64,000 nt of DNA from an uncultured Clostridia bacterium (GCA_910580105.1 CAJTWN010000001.1:496001-560000), one strand, 5' to 3'. Shown: positions 7,742 to 17,983, numbered from the stretch's first letter. Program-made: numbers and translations. Notes: generated from the letters alone by a model not told the origin.

Positions 7742-9793
7742 CTAATTCAGCATTGACCCAAATTGTTCGAATTTTAAGGAAACTGTTCTCTTCAGCGCGG
7801 CATTCTCCGGCAGTGACAGCAGAGGATCCCTCCTCAAGATTGTTTGTGCGGCCTGTTGTGTAACCGCCAGCATATCCATATCGGTAAAGAAATTTCCAAT
7901 CTGCATCTCCGGCACGCCATGCTGCCGCGTGCCAAAAAATTCACCCGGCCCGCGGAGCTGCAAATCCTTTTCAGAAATCACAAAACCATCATTTGTTTCA
8001 CACATCACCTTCATCCGTTCCGCAGCCAAACCGCCGGTACTCTGGCAAATCATAAGACAGAAGGACTGCTCCTTCCCTCTTCCCACACGGCCCCGCAGCT
8101 GATGCAGCTGGGAAAGGCCGAAACGTTCCGCATTTTCTATCACAATGATATTGGCGTTGGGAACGTCCACCCCAACCTCAACCACCGTTGTGGAAACCAG
8201 GACGTCAATCTTTCCTTCCGCAAACCGGTGCATAACTTCTTCCTTTTCTGCGGCCTTCATCTTTCCGTGCAGGGCCGCCACCGATACGCTCTTGGGTAAT
8301 TCTTCCCGCACCTTATCTACATAATCCGTCACCGCTTTGGCTTCAATCACTTCGGATTCCTCGACCAGCGGACAGATGAAATATGCCTGCCGCCCTTTTT
8401 GAATATGCCCGGCCACAAAAGCATAGATTTCCCGGCGCTTCTTCTCGGTAAAGGCCATCGTCTTGATTTCCTTCCTGCCCGGCGGCAGTTCATCAATCAC
8501 GGAAACATCCAAATCGCCGTAAATCACCAGCGACAATGTTCTCGGGATCGGCGTTGCCGTCATAATCAAAGCATGGGTATCCTCATTCTTGCCGGCAAGG
8601 GCCATCCGCTGTTCCACACCAAAACGGTGCTGTTCGTCGGTAATCGCCAGCGCCAGATTATAAAATTCCACTTTATCCGAAATCAGGGCATGGGTTCCGA
8701 CCGCAATCTTTGCCTCTCCTGATCTGATCTTCTCCATAATCTCCCGCCGTTCTTTGACGCCCTGGCTCCCATTGAGCAGAACCACCGGAATTCCCCAGGG
8801 CGCAAATAAATTACACAGGCTCTGATAATGCTGTTCCGCCAGGATTTCCGTCGGCGCCATCATCGCCGACTGATAACCATTTCGCGCCGCAGCAAACATA
8901 GCTGCCGCCGCGACCACCGTCTTGCCCGACCCCACATCCCCCTGCACCAGGCGGTTCATGGGGATATTTTTGCGAATGTCCGCGGAAATTTCATTGATAA
9001 CCCGCTTCTGCGCACCGGTAAGGGCATAAGGAAGCCCCTCGGCAAAAGCGGCAATACACTTCACATCCCGTATCACCGGCGCTGAATGACTCTGCCGGTA
9101 TTTTTTAAAGGAACCGATTCCCAGCTGGAGAATTAAAAACTCGTCAAATACCAGCCGTTTCCGCGCCGCTTCAAAGTCCGGGAAGCTTTCCGGCATATGC
9201 ACATCAACAAGGGCCTTCTGCAAATCCACCAATTGATAGGCCTGCCGCAGTTCTTCAGACAAAAATTCTTCGGGATAGTCTTCCAGCTGCCGCAGGATAT
9301 TCTCCGCCGCCTCCCGGATATTTTTCTGGGAAAGCCCGGCAGTCGCCGGATAGACAGGCAGGATTTTTCCGCTTTGCGCCCCCTCTTTTTCCGGCGTCTC
9401 CAAAACCGGGTTGGTCATTTCAAACATGGTGCCTTTTTTTGATACCTTTCCATATAGGGTATAGAGCACATCAGACCGCAGGGTATTCTTCAGATAACCG
9501 GCATTAAACCATGTTACCTTCAAAACCCCGGTCCCGTCACTGAAGCTGGCCTGCATCACCTGTGTTCCGCTGCGGCCCCGGAAGTTACGGACACCGCTGA
9601 CCAAAGAGGCCTTGACGCACACGCTTTCTTCGGGAACAAGGTCGGCAATTTCCTTCACCAAACTCCGGTCCTCGTATCCCCGCGGAAAATGGTACAACAG
9701 ATCCCGCACCTTAAATATGCCCAGCTTATGAAAAAGCGCGGCACGTTTTTCGCCCACGCCTTTAATATATCGAATATCATCTGATAATTTCAT
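7742..9793 (-). CDS. recG: ATP-dependent DNA helicase RecG
   Basis: RecG is a monomeric branch-migration helicase that rescues stalled forks and processes recombination intermediates. The 683-residue protein has the N-terminal wedge/OB domain, Walker A GDVGSGKT, the DEQH box (TDEQHRFGVEQR), TATPIPRTL, and the helicase C-terminal motifs with QLRGRVGRG followed by the RecG-specific LRGPGEFFGTRQHG. Length is normal. The ATG at 9793 has only a weak ribosome site. It is 50 nt after fakA, in the conserved asp23-fakA-recG order. Confidence 0.96.
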   Translation of the reverse strand: MKLSDDIRYIKGVGEKRAALFHKLGIFKVRDLLYHFPRGYEDRSLVKEIADLVPEESVCVKASLVSGVRNFRGRSGTQVMQASFSDGTGVLKVTWFNAGYLKNTLRSDVLYTLYGKVSKKGTMFEMTNPVLETPEKEGAQSGKILPVYPATAGLSQKNIREAAENILRQLEDYPEEFLSEELRQAYQLVDLQKALVDVHMPESFPDFEAARKRLVFDEFLILQLGIGSFKKYRQSHSAPVIRDVKCIAAFAEGLPYALTGAQKRVINEISADIRKNIPMNRLVQGDVGSGKTVVAAAAMFAAARNGYQSAMMAPTEILAEQHYQSLCNLFAPWGIPVVLLNGSQGVKERREIMEKIRSGEAKIAVGTHALISDKVEFYNLALAITDEQHRFGVEQRMALAGKNEDTHALIMTATPIPRTLSLVIYGDLDVSVIDELPPGRKEIKTMAFTEKKRREIYAFVAGHIQKGRQAYFICPLVEESEVIEAKAVTDYVDKVREELPKSVSVAALHGKMKAAEKEEVMHRFAEGKIDVLVSTTVVEVGVDVPNANIIVIENAERFGLSQLHQLRGRVGRGKEQSFCLMICQSTGGLAAERMKVMCETNDGFVISEKDLQLRGPGEFFGTRQHGVPEMQIGNFFTDMDMLAVTQQAAQTILRRDPLLSLPENAALKRTVSLKFEQFGSMLN

Positions 9794-9846
9794 ATTTCAT
9801 CACTCTACTATTTTTTATCCCGTGCTTCCATCACGAAAGCTCTGTT

Positions 9847-11466
9847 CTACTCTACAGCAATGAGATAAGGATAAACCGCCTGCCCTCCATAAAGAACAGA
9901 AACATCCATCTCTTCATAACTTGCCTCCAACAGCTCGCCAATCCGGTTTGCTTCCGCTTCGGACGCGTCCGCACCATAATAGAGAGAGAGTACACCGCTC
10001 TCATCCGTCACCAGCTGTTCGGCAAGGGTCATACAAACCTCGTCCATCTTCTGGCCTGTACAGAGAATCGTACCATCGGCAATACCGAGAATATCCCCTT
10101 TTTTAATAGCGAATCCGTCCACCGATGATTTTCTTGCCGCAAAAGTGACCTGTCCGCACCGGACGCTCTCTGCCATATCCGACATAGAAAGAACATTATC
10201 TTCCACCTCGTCCTCTTCCGAAAAGCCCATCATCGCCGCAATCCCCTGGGGGACATGCTTGGTTGGGATGACAACGACATTCTTCCCGGTAAGTGCATCC
10301 ACCTGTTCAGCCGCCAAAATGATGTTCTTATTATTGGGAAGGATAAAGACATTTTCCGCCGGAATCGCCTGCACTGCATCCAGCAAATCCTGGGTGCTGG
10401 GATTCATGGTCTGTCCGCCTTCAACCACCCGGTCAACATGAAGGCTTTTGAACAGTTCCCGCATACCATCGCCGGTGGCTACCGCCGCGAACCCATACTT
10501 CTTCTGTTCGGCGGCTGGCTCTTCTGCTGGAATCTGCCCGGCAATCTTTTCCTCGTGCTGGTACTTCATATTATCGATCTTAAGATTTGTCAGTTCTCCC
10601 AGTTTCAATGCCTGTTCCAGCACATAACCGGGATGATTGGTATGAATATGTACCTTTACGATTTCCTCATCCTCAATTACCAGCATACAGTCCCCTTTGG
10701 ACTTAATTGCCGCAGAAAACTGATTAATTTTTCTGTCTGGCTCTTTGTGAATCAGAAATTCGGTACAATATAAAAATCGGATTTCTTCATTTATGGTTTC
10801 GGTCACCGCCGCCTTTGGCGCATCTGCGGCCGCTTCGTCGCTGAGGGCAACCGGCGCCCCCTGCTGCAGTGCAAGCACCGCCCCTTCCAGAAGGGTGACA
10901 ATCCCCTTGCCGCCTGCATCCACAACACCGGCCTGTTTAAGAACCGGCAGGATTTCCGGCGTTCTTTCCAGACTTTCTTTTCCGGCCGTCAGCAGGCTTT
11001 CAAGAAATTTTTCTGCCGATTCCGCCTGCTGATAGGTTTCCTGGGCGAAATCTGCAACCTCCCGAATCACTGTCAGGATGGTCCCCTCTGTCGGCTTCAT
11101 AACCGCCCGGTAGGCCGTATCCCTTGCACCTGCCGCCGCTTCTTTTATCTCTGCAACACCGAATTCATCCCCCTGGACTACCCCCGCAATTCCACGCAGA
11201 ATCTGCGAGAGAATAACGCCGGAATTCCCCCGTGCATTGCGGAGCGATGCCTTTGCCAATGCTTCCAGCACCTCCGCCGGCGTATCTGCTTCCATTCCTT
11301 TCACCGATGCGGCAGCCGCACCGAAGGTCAGACTCATGTTGGTTCCCGTATCACCGTCCGGTACCGGAAAAACATTGAGATCATTGATTGCCTGTTTATG
11401 ATTCTGCAAATGGTTGGCTGCAGACGCAATCATCATCATTATCATTTCAACTGACAAATTCTTCAC
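9847..11466 (-). CDS. fakA: DAK2/DhaL-domain protein, fatty acid kinase subunit FakA (YloV)
   Basis: The N-terminal DhaL kinase domain contains NVFPVPDGDTGTNMSLT, with the aspartates that bind the Mg-ADP, and RGNSGVILSQILRG. The rest matches the middle and C-terminal regions of FakA/YloV. FakA phosphorylates fatty acids bound to a FakB (DegV-family) partner, which is not in this window. I prefer the GTG at 11466 (539 residues) since GGAGG lies 10 nt upstream and the product then aligns with typical FakA N-termini. An ATG at 11499 that overlaps the asp23 stop (ATGA) is the alternative. Confidence 0.9.
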   Translation of the reverse strand: MKNLSVEMIMMMIASAANHLQNHKQAINDLNVFPVPDGDTGTNMSLTFGAAAASVKGMEADTPAEVLEALAKASLRNARGNSGVILSQILRGIAGVVQGDEFGVAEIKEAAAGARDTAYRAVMKPTEGTILTVIREVADFAQETYQQAESAEKFLESLLTAGKESLERTPEILPVLKQAGVVDAGGKGIVTLLEGAVLALQQGAPVALSDEAAADAPKAAVTETINEEIRFLYCTEFLIHKEPDRKINQFSAAIKSKGDCMLVIEDEEIVKVHIHTNHPGYVLEQALKLGELTNLKIDNMKYQHEEKIAGQIPAEEPAAEQKKYGFAAVATGDGMRELFKSLHVDRVVEGGQTMNPSTQDLLDAVQAIPAENVFILPNNKNIILAAEQVDALTGKNVVVIPTKHVPQGIAAMMGFSEEDEVEDNVLSMSDMAESVRCGQVTFAARKSSVDGFAIKKGDILGIADGTILCTGQKMDEVCMTLAEQLVTDESGVLSLYYGADASEAEANRIGELLEASYEEMDVSVLYGGQAVYPYLIAVE

Positions 11467-11495
11467 CGTTTTGGTTCCTCCGTTTTCTTTATCAA

Positions 11496-11852
11496 TCATT
11501 CGTTTACGCGAAGACTTTCAACATTCACCGTCACCGACTTCACATCAATGCCGGTCATCTGCTCCACCTGGTATTTCACATTGTTCCTGATGATTTCACC
11601 CACAGTTCCAATATTCACGCCATATTCCAAAATAACAAACATCACGACATCCAGCCCGTCCTCACTCACCCGTACCTTGATGCCCCGGTCCATACTCTCA
11701 AGCTTCAGCAGCTTTGCAATTCCATCCTTACTGCTTCTGGTCGCCATTCCCACCACACCATAACATTTGGTTGCGGCATAGCCCGCCATTTTTGCAATCA
11801 CACTGTTCGTAATCCGAACAACGCCTCTGTCGTTTCTAATTTCTGCTGCCAT
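11496..11852 (-). CDS. Asp23/Gls24 family envelope-stress protein (YloU)
   Basis: This 118-residue protein is a single Asp23 domain, with VVRITNSVIAKMAGYAA near the start and VKSVTVNVESLRV near the end. Members such as Asp23 of Staphylococcus lie under the membrane and are linked to envelope stress; the biochemical role is not known. GGAGG precedes the ATG. It is the first gene of the asp23-fakA-recG run. A second, longer Asp23 protein is encoded at 44.5 kb. Confidence 0.9.
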   Translation of the reverse strand: MAAEIRNDRGVVRITNSVIAKMAGYAATKCYGVVGMATRSSKDGIAKLLKLESMDRGIKVRVSEDGLDVVMFVILEYGVNIGTVGEIIRNNVKYQVEQMTGIDVKSVTVNVESLRVNE

Positions 11853-12007
11853 CTGTAGGTCCTCCTTCTATTTTTTTATCAGGGAAAATCCCTGTCATTT
11901 ATATCAATCAAATTTTCTTTATAAACCATTCCATCCATATCTTTTCAGCTGCGAAACAAAACTGCCAATTTCCCTCATCGTTCCATGCTGCAAAAATTCA
12001 CAGCCGC

Positions 12008-14002
12008 CTATATCTCCGTCACAGAAGCCTGAAACTTCCGGAAATTCTCAGCATCCCGGCGATGGCAGGTAAACAGCAATATCTGCTGCCCTTCCCGTTT
12101 GGCATAGGCACAGATTGTCTCTGCCGCAGATTCCGCATGCCGGTCATCTGAATTGGTCAGCACATCGTCCATGCACAGAAAAGACCGTCCTGCAATTACC
12201 GAAGCCAACGCCAGCCGAACCGCCAGATAAATCCGGTCATAGGTTCCGCAGCTCAGACTCTCACTCTGCCGGAAAACGCCGTCCCGGCAAAACCGGACGC
12301 GAAAATCATCCGCAATCCGAACATCTGTATAAGCCCCGTCTGTCATCTGTTCCAACAGCGGACGTACCTTATCCAGCAATACCGGCGTAAAATCCGACTG
12401 GAACCTTTGATAAACTGTACGCATCTTATCTTCAGCAAGGCAAACCGCGCGGTACCTCTGCAGCAGACGCGCCTGCTCTTTTTCAATCTGGGCGGCACGA
12501 CCGGCCAGCAATCCGGCATCCCGGTCATGGTAAACTTCATACCCCATTTCCTGTTCTGCCGCTTTTACCGCCTGCCGCAATTCCTGACACCGTTCATTCT
12601 GCCGGATAATCTCCGCCTCAAAATGTTCTGCGGCAGAAATGTCCGGCACACAAAAAGGCTCCAATTCCTCTGCCTGGGCCAAAAGGTCCGAAAAGGTACG
12701 GCTGCCAAGCTCTGTCCGGCAGATGCTTTGCAGCATCTCCATCTCTTTTCCAAGCTGCAGAAACGTTTGATAGGCCGTCCGGACTTCCGATACATCGGAT
12801 GCCTGCCATTTCTTCAGCTGTTCATCCCTCTGCCGCACAAGCTCCTTATACGCCGTCTCCTGGGAAAATTCCGGATATTGAACAGTATTTCCCTTCCTGC
12901 GGCGCCATATACCGGCAAGCACAAAAGCTCCAGCTGCAAAACTGCCAAACACTGCACCAAACAGCGGCTTCCCCAAAACAAAACCCATCAGGGCGGCAAA
13001 AAGCATCGCTCCACCGGCAATCCATCCTGCAATCCGGGCATAGTTATTATTTGCGGCTTCCTCTCTATCATACCCTATACCGGCCTTCCGGTCAAGAGCC
13101 AAAATTTCATTTTCCAAAGCAGACAGCGTTTCCATCTCCTCCGGCTTGGTTTCTTTGAACATCTGCATCTCCGGCGCAGACAAAATTTCCTGTATTCTGC
13201 CGCGGCATTCCTCCACGCACGCCTTTGCCGCCACCACACGCGCGGCGTCAGCGGCACGCTGTTTTTCAGCCAGCTCCCTGCTGTGCAGTTCCGCCTCCTC
13301 CAGCGCACGCTTTTGTGCAGACAACCTTTCCCGGCTTTGCTGCCGCTGTTTATTCATGGTTTCTGTTCTATAAATTTCCCGCCGCAGGGAAAGCAATTCT
13401 TCATTATTCCGGTCAATAATTCCGGGTTTTTCCCGTCCGGATTCCGCTTTCAGCCGTTTATGCTCCTCTGCCAGCCGCCGCTGTGCCGCTGAAAAAGAAA
13501 TCGTTCCGGCCCCATCGGTCATCAAATGCAGAAGCTTTTTCTGCAAATCCTCCTCCCTGCCGCGAATGGGAATATCCTGCTGCCGCACACAAAGGGTCTT
13601 TAAAAACACCGGCTCTGTCATCCCCAGCAAAACTTCACCGCAATTATCCACTTCAAATTCCGGCAGCCGCCCCCCGGTTCTCCGGTCAAAAACCCGGATT
13701 TCGTCCGCCGACGGCCGCTGCCCAAATACACGGGTAATCATCAGTTCCTGTCCGTCTTTCTGAAGATACAAAGAACCACCGGCCGTTCCGCCGTTCCAGG
13801 GAAGGATCCGCTCCCTCTCTTTGACCTCGTCTCTGCCTCCGCGCTTTGAAACGCCATAGAGCATGGTCTTGAGAAACCGCTGCAGGGTGGTCTTGCCGGC
13901 CTCATTGACGCCGTAAAAAACCTGAACTTGCCCATCAAAATCATAGGATACCTGACGGAGTTTTCCAAAGTTTTGAATTTCTATTCGCTGTAACCGAATC
14001 AT
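12008..14002 (-). CDS. SMC/Rad50-like ATPase with a central membrane segment (YhaN-like)
   Basis: The protein opens with a RecF/Rad50-type ATPase half (IEIQNFGKLRQVSYDFDG, Walker A GVNEAGKTT) and closes with the other half: ABC-like signature SLSCGTYDRIYLAVRL and Walker B FLCMDDVLTNSD. Long coiled-coil arms lie between. Two hydrophobic helices (AGWIAGGAMLFAALMGFVLG and the following segment) interrupt the arms, as in YhaN proteins. At 664 residues it is shorter than Bacillus YhaN. It probably works with the nuclease encoded upstream, as a Rad50-Mre11-type pair near the membrane. The ATG at 14002 lacks a clear ribosome site. Confidence 0.8.
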   Translation of the reverse strand: MIRLQRIEIQNFGKLRQVSYDFDGQVQVFYGVNEAGKTTLQRFLKTMLYGVSKRGGRDEVKERERILPWNGGTAGGSLYLQKDGQELMITRVFGQRPSADEIRVFDRRTGGRLPEFEVDNCGEVLLGMTEPVFLKTLCVRQQDIPIRGREEDLQKKLLHLMTDGAGTISFSAAQRRLAEEHKRLKAESGREKPGIIDRNNEELLSLRREIYRTETMNKQRQQSRERLSAQKRALEEAELHSRELAEKQRAADAARVVAAKACVEECRGRIQEILSAPEMQMFKETKPEEMETLSALENEILALDRKAGIGYDREEAANNNYARIAGWIAGGAMLFAALMGFVLGKPLFGAVFGSFAAGAFVLAGIWRRRKGNTVQYPEFSQETAYKELVRQRDEQLKKWQASDVSEVRTAYQTFLQLGKEMEMLQSICRTELGSRTFSDLLAQAEELEPFCVPDISAAEHFEAEIIRQNERCQELRQAVKAAEQEMGYEVYHDRDAGLLAGRAAQIEKEQARLLQRYRAVCLAEDKMRTVYQRFQSDFTPVLLDKVRPLLEQMTDGAYTDVRIADDFRVRFCRDGVFRQSESLSCGTYDRIYLAVRLALASVIAGRSFLCMDDVLTNSDDRHAESAAETICAYAKREGQQILLFTCHRRDAENFRKFQASVTEI

Positions 14003-14208
14003 TATTCTATACGTGCCCTGTTCCGCATCATACGGGCAGGCAGCCCCTCCTTTCCCTGCGCTCTTTCCAGACTGCAAATATATATCCGCAAAAGAAACAG
14101 ATATTCTAAAACAAAATTTTCTCTGTATTTATCATTTGGAATTATCGAAACAACTGCCGATACCAAAACCGGCAATCTCTCCGTACACATTCGGCCGCTT
14201 GCCGGCCA

Positions 14209-15303
14209 TTACACCTTTTCAATCAGCGCCTCCAGGCCAATCTCCCTTGCCATGGTATACAGTTCTTCTTCTCCCTCCGGAGGTTCTTCAAAACATTCTG
14301 CAAATGTCCGTACCAGCGGATTGGCGGCAATCAGGGATTCCGGAATCTCCACCGCCGTATCATCTTCTATCTCCAGATAGGCAAAATGTTTCTGTACCTG
14401 AAGGAGCAAATCCTCTATCTCCTGCACCCACAATTCTCTATTCCAAAGGTTTGCCCCTCGCTTTCCGACCAGGCGTACCCGGTAAAAATCCGTTTCACCG
14501 CCCATAGAAAGGGCCTGTTCTGCAATTTGTTCTGCCAATTCCTGCACGCTCTGCTCCGGCTGGCAGGAAACTTCCAGATGAAAAAAACGTTTCCCTGCCG
14601 TTGGCTGAAAGCTGAGTTCCGCCAACCCTTTGGACACCATACCAGCCAGCACGCCGCTGTCGCCGCATTCATCAAAGCCCCGGCCTTTCCAGACGCCGGG
14701 ATAGGCATAGAAAGAGCCTCCGGCCCGCTGTACGCCGGAATATTTGTGAATATGTCCAAGTGCAATGTAATCCGCACCAAGGGCGGCCAGCTCCTGCATA
14801 CGAATTGGCCGGTACATACTTTCACCGCCGGTTATATCCCCGTGCAGAACCAACAGATTGCACCAGTCCGGATGGAGGTCGAGGGATGTAAACCCCAGCG
14901 TTTCCATATGTGGTTCCTGAAAACTGATCCCATGCACCCGGGTTTCCAGCTCCGGCAGGTCAAAATATGCCAGCTCCTTTGGAAATACGTGAACATGTAC
15001 ATTTTCAAGGGAGGCATACACGCCGGAAGACAACGGGTCATGATTGCCTGCCGTTATAAAAATTTCCGTCTGCGGAATCTCATCAAACTTCCGGCGGACA
15101 AACGCCAATGTTTCCTCACGCACATAAGAACTGTCAAACAAATCGCCTGCAATCAGCAAAAGATCCGCCGCCGCTGCCTGACGAATGAGCGCGGAGAATT
15201 CATTCTTCATTTCATTCCTGCGCATCCGCGCCTGCCGCTCATCAAAACGGGCGGAAAAAGGCGTATCAAAATGAACATCCGCCATATGTAATATCCGGGG
15301 CAA
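14209..15303 (-). CDS. SbcD/Mre11-like DNA repair exonuclease (YhaO-like)
   Basis: This 364-residue calcineurin-type phosphoesterase shows ADVHFDTPF, GDLFDSS, TAGNHD, LHGDI and ALGHIHKY, the five metal-binding motifs of the Mre11/SbcD family. YhaO partners the ATPase YhaN in Firmicutes. The start is a TTG at 15303, preceded by GGAGGTGA at the right distance. The 206-nt gap to the ATPase gene is unusually long for such a pair and holds nothing I recognise. Confidence 0.85.
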   Translation of the reverse strand: MPRILHMADVHFDTPFSARFDERQARMRRNEMKNEFSALIRQAAAADLLLIAGDLFDSSYVREETLAFVRRKFDEIPQTEIFITAGNHDPLSSGVYASLENVHVHVFPKELAYFDLPELETRVHGISFQEPHMETLGFTSLDLHPDWCNLLVLHGDITGGESMYRPIRMQELAALGADYIALGHIHKYSGVQRAGGSFYAYPGVWKGRGFDECGDSGVLAGMVSKGLAELSFQPTAGKRFFHLEVSCQPEQSVQELAEQIAEQALSMGGETDFYRVRLVGKRGANLWNRELWVQEIEDLLLQVQKHFAYLEIEDDTAVEIPESLIAANPLVRTFAECFEEPPEGEEELYTMAREIGLEALIEKV

Positions 15304-15357
15304 AAAATCACCTCCATACAAAGGGCGGGACGCAGCAATACGTCCCGTCTGTTCCTC

Positions 15358-16098
15358 TTATTCTTCTTCCTCCGGCATCTCCCATGTATGATATACGTTC
15401 TGCACATCATCATTTTCTTCCAGCATGTCAATCAGTCTTTCCATCTTTTTAACGGCTTCTTCATCCTCCAGAACGGTGGTCGTCTGTGGAATATAGTTGA
15501 TTTCAGCCTGGGCAAAGGTATAACCCGCTTTTTCCAATGTTTCACGTGTGGCGCTGAACGCCTCCGGCGAAGTCATAATTTCATAACACTCGCTTTCAAC
15601 ATTAAAATCATCCGCACCGGCCTCCAATGCGTCCATCATCAGAGTGTCCTCGTCAACCCCTTCTGCTTTTTCAACCACAATCATACCTTTACGGTCGAAC
15701 ATAAAACTGACACAGCCGTTCTGTCCCAGATTGCCGCCGTTTTTATCAAAATAATGGCGCAGGTCTCCGGCTGTCCTGTTCTTGTTGTCTGTCAGCGTTT
15801 CCACCATTACTGCTATGCCATTCGGGCCATAGCCCTCATATACCATCTCGAAATATTCGTTGGCATTTCCTTCACCGGACGCCTTTTTGATGCTTCTTTG
15901 AATGGTATCATTCGGCATATTATTTGCCTTCGCCTTCGCCACCGCATCCCGCAGTTTTGAATTGGTATCCGGATCAGGGCCGCCTTCTTTTACCGCAACC
16001 ATCAGCTCTCTTCCGATTTTGGTAAATATCTTTCCGCGTTTGGCGTCAATGGCCCCCTTTTTTCTTTTTATTGTTGCCCATTTGGAATGTCCAGACAT
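15358..16098 (-). CDS. yebC: YebC/PmpR family regulatory or translation factor
   Basis: The 246-residue sequence begins MSGHSKWATIKRKKGAIDAK, the diagnostic YebC/TACO1 start, and contains GPNGIAVMVETLTDNKNRT. YebC proteins have been described as transcription regulators and, more recently, as ribosome-associated factors easing translation of proline-rich stretches. GGAGG precedes the ATG. It is a single gene between the SPFH operon and the YhaO/YhaN pair. Confidence 0.95.
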   Translation of the reverse strand: MSGHSKWATIKRKKGAIDAKRGKIFTKIGRELMVAVKEGGPDPDTNSKLRDAVAKAKANNMPNDTIQRSIKKASGEGNANEYFEMVYEGYGPNGIAVMVETLTDNKNRTAGDLRHYFDKNGGNLGQNGCVSFMFDRKGMIVVEKAEGVDEDTLMMDALEAGADDFNVESECYEIMTSPEAFSATRETLEKAGYTFAQAEINYIPQTTTVLEDEEAVKKMERLIDMLEENDDVQNVYHTWEMPEEEE

Positions 16099-16153
16099 AA
16101 AAAATTCCTCCTCTTATGTAGTGTTAAAAGAAATAAGCATAATAAACATAACA

Positions 16154-16181
16154 TTTGCGTCGCCAAAAACGGCGACGCAAA
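16154..16181. other. Strong hairpin between the SPFH gene and yebC
   Basis: TTTGCGTCGCC and GGCGACGCAAA form an 11-bp stem with an AAAAAC loop. No run of Ts follows closely on either strand, so a terminator function is only possible. The remainder of 16182-16345 shows nothing recognisable. Confidence 0.4.
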
Positions 16182-16345
16182 TTTCGTTCACTGATTTCAT
16201 CGCAACGGTTCTTCCGTCAATGCCCGGCAAAAGCCCCGGCATTGTTCATCACCGTCCGAAAAAATATTGCCGCCCTTCCGCAGACCTGTTCATTTCTGAC
16301 ACCTCTGCAACGGATCCTTCCGCTTCAGAACGACAATTCAATCCA

Positions 16346-17299
16346 TTATTCCGCAGTCTTATTATCCGTGAACATTTCTTTGACCGAAGATGCAAGCCCG
16401 GCCAGTCCCTGAATCTCGGATGGAATAATCAGTTTTGTCGCCTTGCCGTCGGCAGCCTTCACAAAAGCTTCCAGACTCTTGATTGCCAGAACCTGCTCGT
16501 TGGGGTTTGCCGCATTGAGCATCTTGATACCGTCCGCCGTTGCCTCCTGCACATTACGGATTGCTTCTGCTTCACCTTCCGCAATACGGATGGCAGCTTC
16601 TTTATCAGCTTCTGCCCGAAGGATCTGCGACTGCTTTTCAGCCTCAGCCTGCAAAATACGGGATTCTTTTTCACCTTCCGCAACCAGAATCGCAGATTTC
16701 TTTTCACCCTCTGCCCGGAGAATCGCTTCTCTCCGTTCACGCTCAGCCTTCATCTGTTTTTCCATTGCTTCGCGGATACCGGCCGGCGGAATGATGTTTT
16801 TCAGCTCAACACGGTTGACTTTGATTCCCCACGGGTCGGTGGCTTCATCCAGGATGGCGCGCATCTGCGTATTGATAATGTCACGGGAGGTCAAGCTCTC
16901 GTCCAGTTCCATATCACCAATGATATTACGCAATGTGGTTGCCGTCAAATTTTCAATTGCAGACATCGGAAGCTCTACGCCGTAGGTAAAGAGCTTCGGA
17001 TCGGTAATCTGAAAATAAACCACCGTATCAATCTGCATGGTTACATTATCCTTTGTGATAACCGGCTGCGGCGGGAAATCAACCACCTGCTCTTTTAAAG
17101 TGACCCGCTTTGCCACCCGCTCAATGAACGGAATCTTGAAATGAAGGCCAACGCCCCAGCTTGCACTGTAAGCACCAAGACGTTCAATTACATAAGAATG
17201 TGCCTGCGGCACAATTTTGATATTGCCGATAATAACGATAATCAGTAAAACTGCTAAAACAATTAGAATCGTCCATGCTCCTGCCATAAAATTTCCCAT
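16346..17299 (-). CDS. SPFH/Band 7 (stomatin-like) membrane scaffold protein
   Basis: One N-terminal transmembrane helix (about residues 8-28) is followed by a Band 7 domain (PQAHSYVIERLGAYSASWGV) and a long Ala/Glu-rich repetitive coiled coil (ILRAEGEKKSAILVAEGEKE). These proteins form oligomeric membrane scaffolds. The next upstream gene encodes a short NfeD protein, the usual partner of this class. ATGs at 17299 and 17287 are both possible starts; neither has a clearly better ribosome site. Confidence 0.9.
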   Translation of the reverse strand: MGNFMAGAWTILIVLAVLLIIVIIGNIKIVPQAHSYVIERLGAYSASWGVGLHFKIPFIERVAKRVTLKEQVVDFPPQPVITKDNVTMQIDTVVYFQITDPKLFTYGVELPMSAIENLTATTLRNIIGDMELDESLTSRDIINTQMRAILDEATDPWGIKVNRVELKNIIPPAGIREAMEKQMKAERERREAILRAEGEKKSAILVAEGEKESRILQAEAEKQSQILRAEADKEAAIRIAEGEAEAIRNVQEATADGIKMLNAANPNEQVLAIKSLEAFVKAADGKATKLIIPSEIQGLAGLASSVKEMFTDNKTAE

Positions 17300-17489
17300 A
17301 GCCTTTCCGTCCGCAAAAAATTAAAGTTTATGCTGCGGCTTACTGCGGACAGAATAAGCCATAACATAATCCGGCTCGACAACAGATACAGGCCGGTCCA
17401 AACATGACCGCCCTTTCCACCATCAAATTATTTGCCGTAAATCCACCAAAGAGAACCGCCTGGTTTCCCTGGGGTTCTCCATTTTTTCT

Positions 17490-17954
17490 CTATTCTTCTG
17501 TTTCTGAAAGAGACTGTATCCCAGCACTCTTTTTTACAACGGCTTTGACGCCGCGGACAGCCACGACAACAACCGCTTCATTCGCTTCGATTGAACCGCC
17601 GTCGGCAGCTACCGCAGACCAAACCTGGCCGAGAACTTTAATCTGGCCGCGGTTTTCAATGGGGTCAATCCGCTGGATAACCCGTGCTTCTGCACCTACC
17701 ATACGATCAAAATTGGTCGGTTCCTTTTTCTTTGAAAGAAGGCGGAGCGCCAAGGGCCGCGTCGCCAAAAGCAGAACAACCGAAACACCAATAAAAATCA
17801 ACAGCTGCCCCAAAAGTCCCAAACCAAAAGCAGCCGCAATCGCCGCACACACTGCGCCAATCGCAGGCCAGATGGTGACCAGGTTCAGCGTAACACCTTC
17901 AATAATACCGAGTGCAACTGCTGCAACAACCCAAATAATACTGTCAATATTCAT
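17490..17954 (-). CDS. NfeD family membrane protein (short, protease-less form)
   Basis: This 154-residue protein has three to four hydrophobic helices (residues about 5-75) and a C-terminal OB-fold domain (MVGAEARVIQRIDP, GQIKVLGQVWSAVA). It lacks the ClpP-like protease domain of long NfeD proteins. NfeD and stomatin-like proteins act together in membrane quality control; the gene lies 190 nt upstream of the SPFH gene on the same strand. That 190-nt gap shows no feature I can name. Confidence 0.88.
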   Translation of the reverse strand: MNIDSIIWVVAAVALGIIEGVTLNLVTIWPAIGAVCAAIAAAFGLGLLGQLLIFIGVSVVLLLATRPLALRLLSKKKEPTNFDRMVGAEARVIQRIDPIENRGQIKVLGQVWSAVAADGGSIEANEAVVVVAVRGVKAVVKKSAGIQSLSETEE

Positions 17955-17983
17955 TATATCTACCTCATCCGGCAGTCTAATTC

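Noticed and set aside
14002..14190. 62-codon frame in the YhaO-YhaN gap
   Set aside because: No ribosome site or motif, and the only support is that the gap is unusually long.
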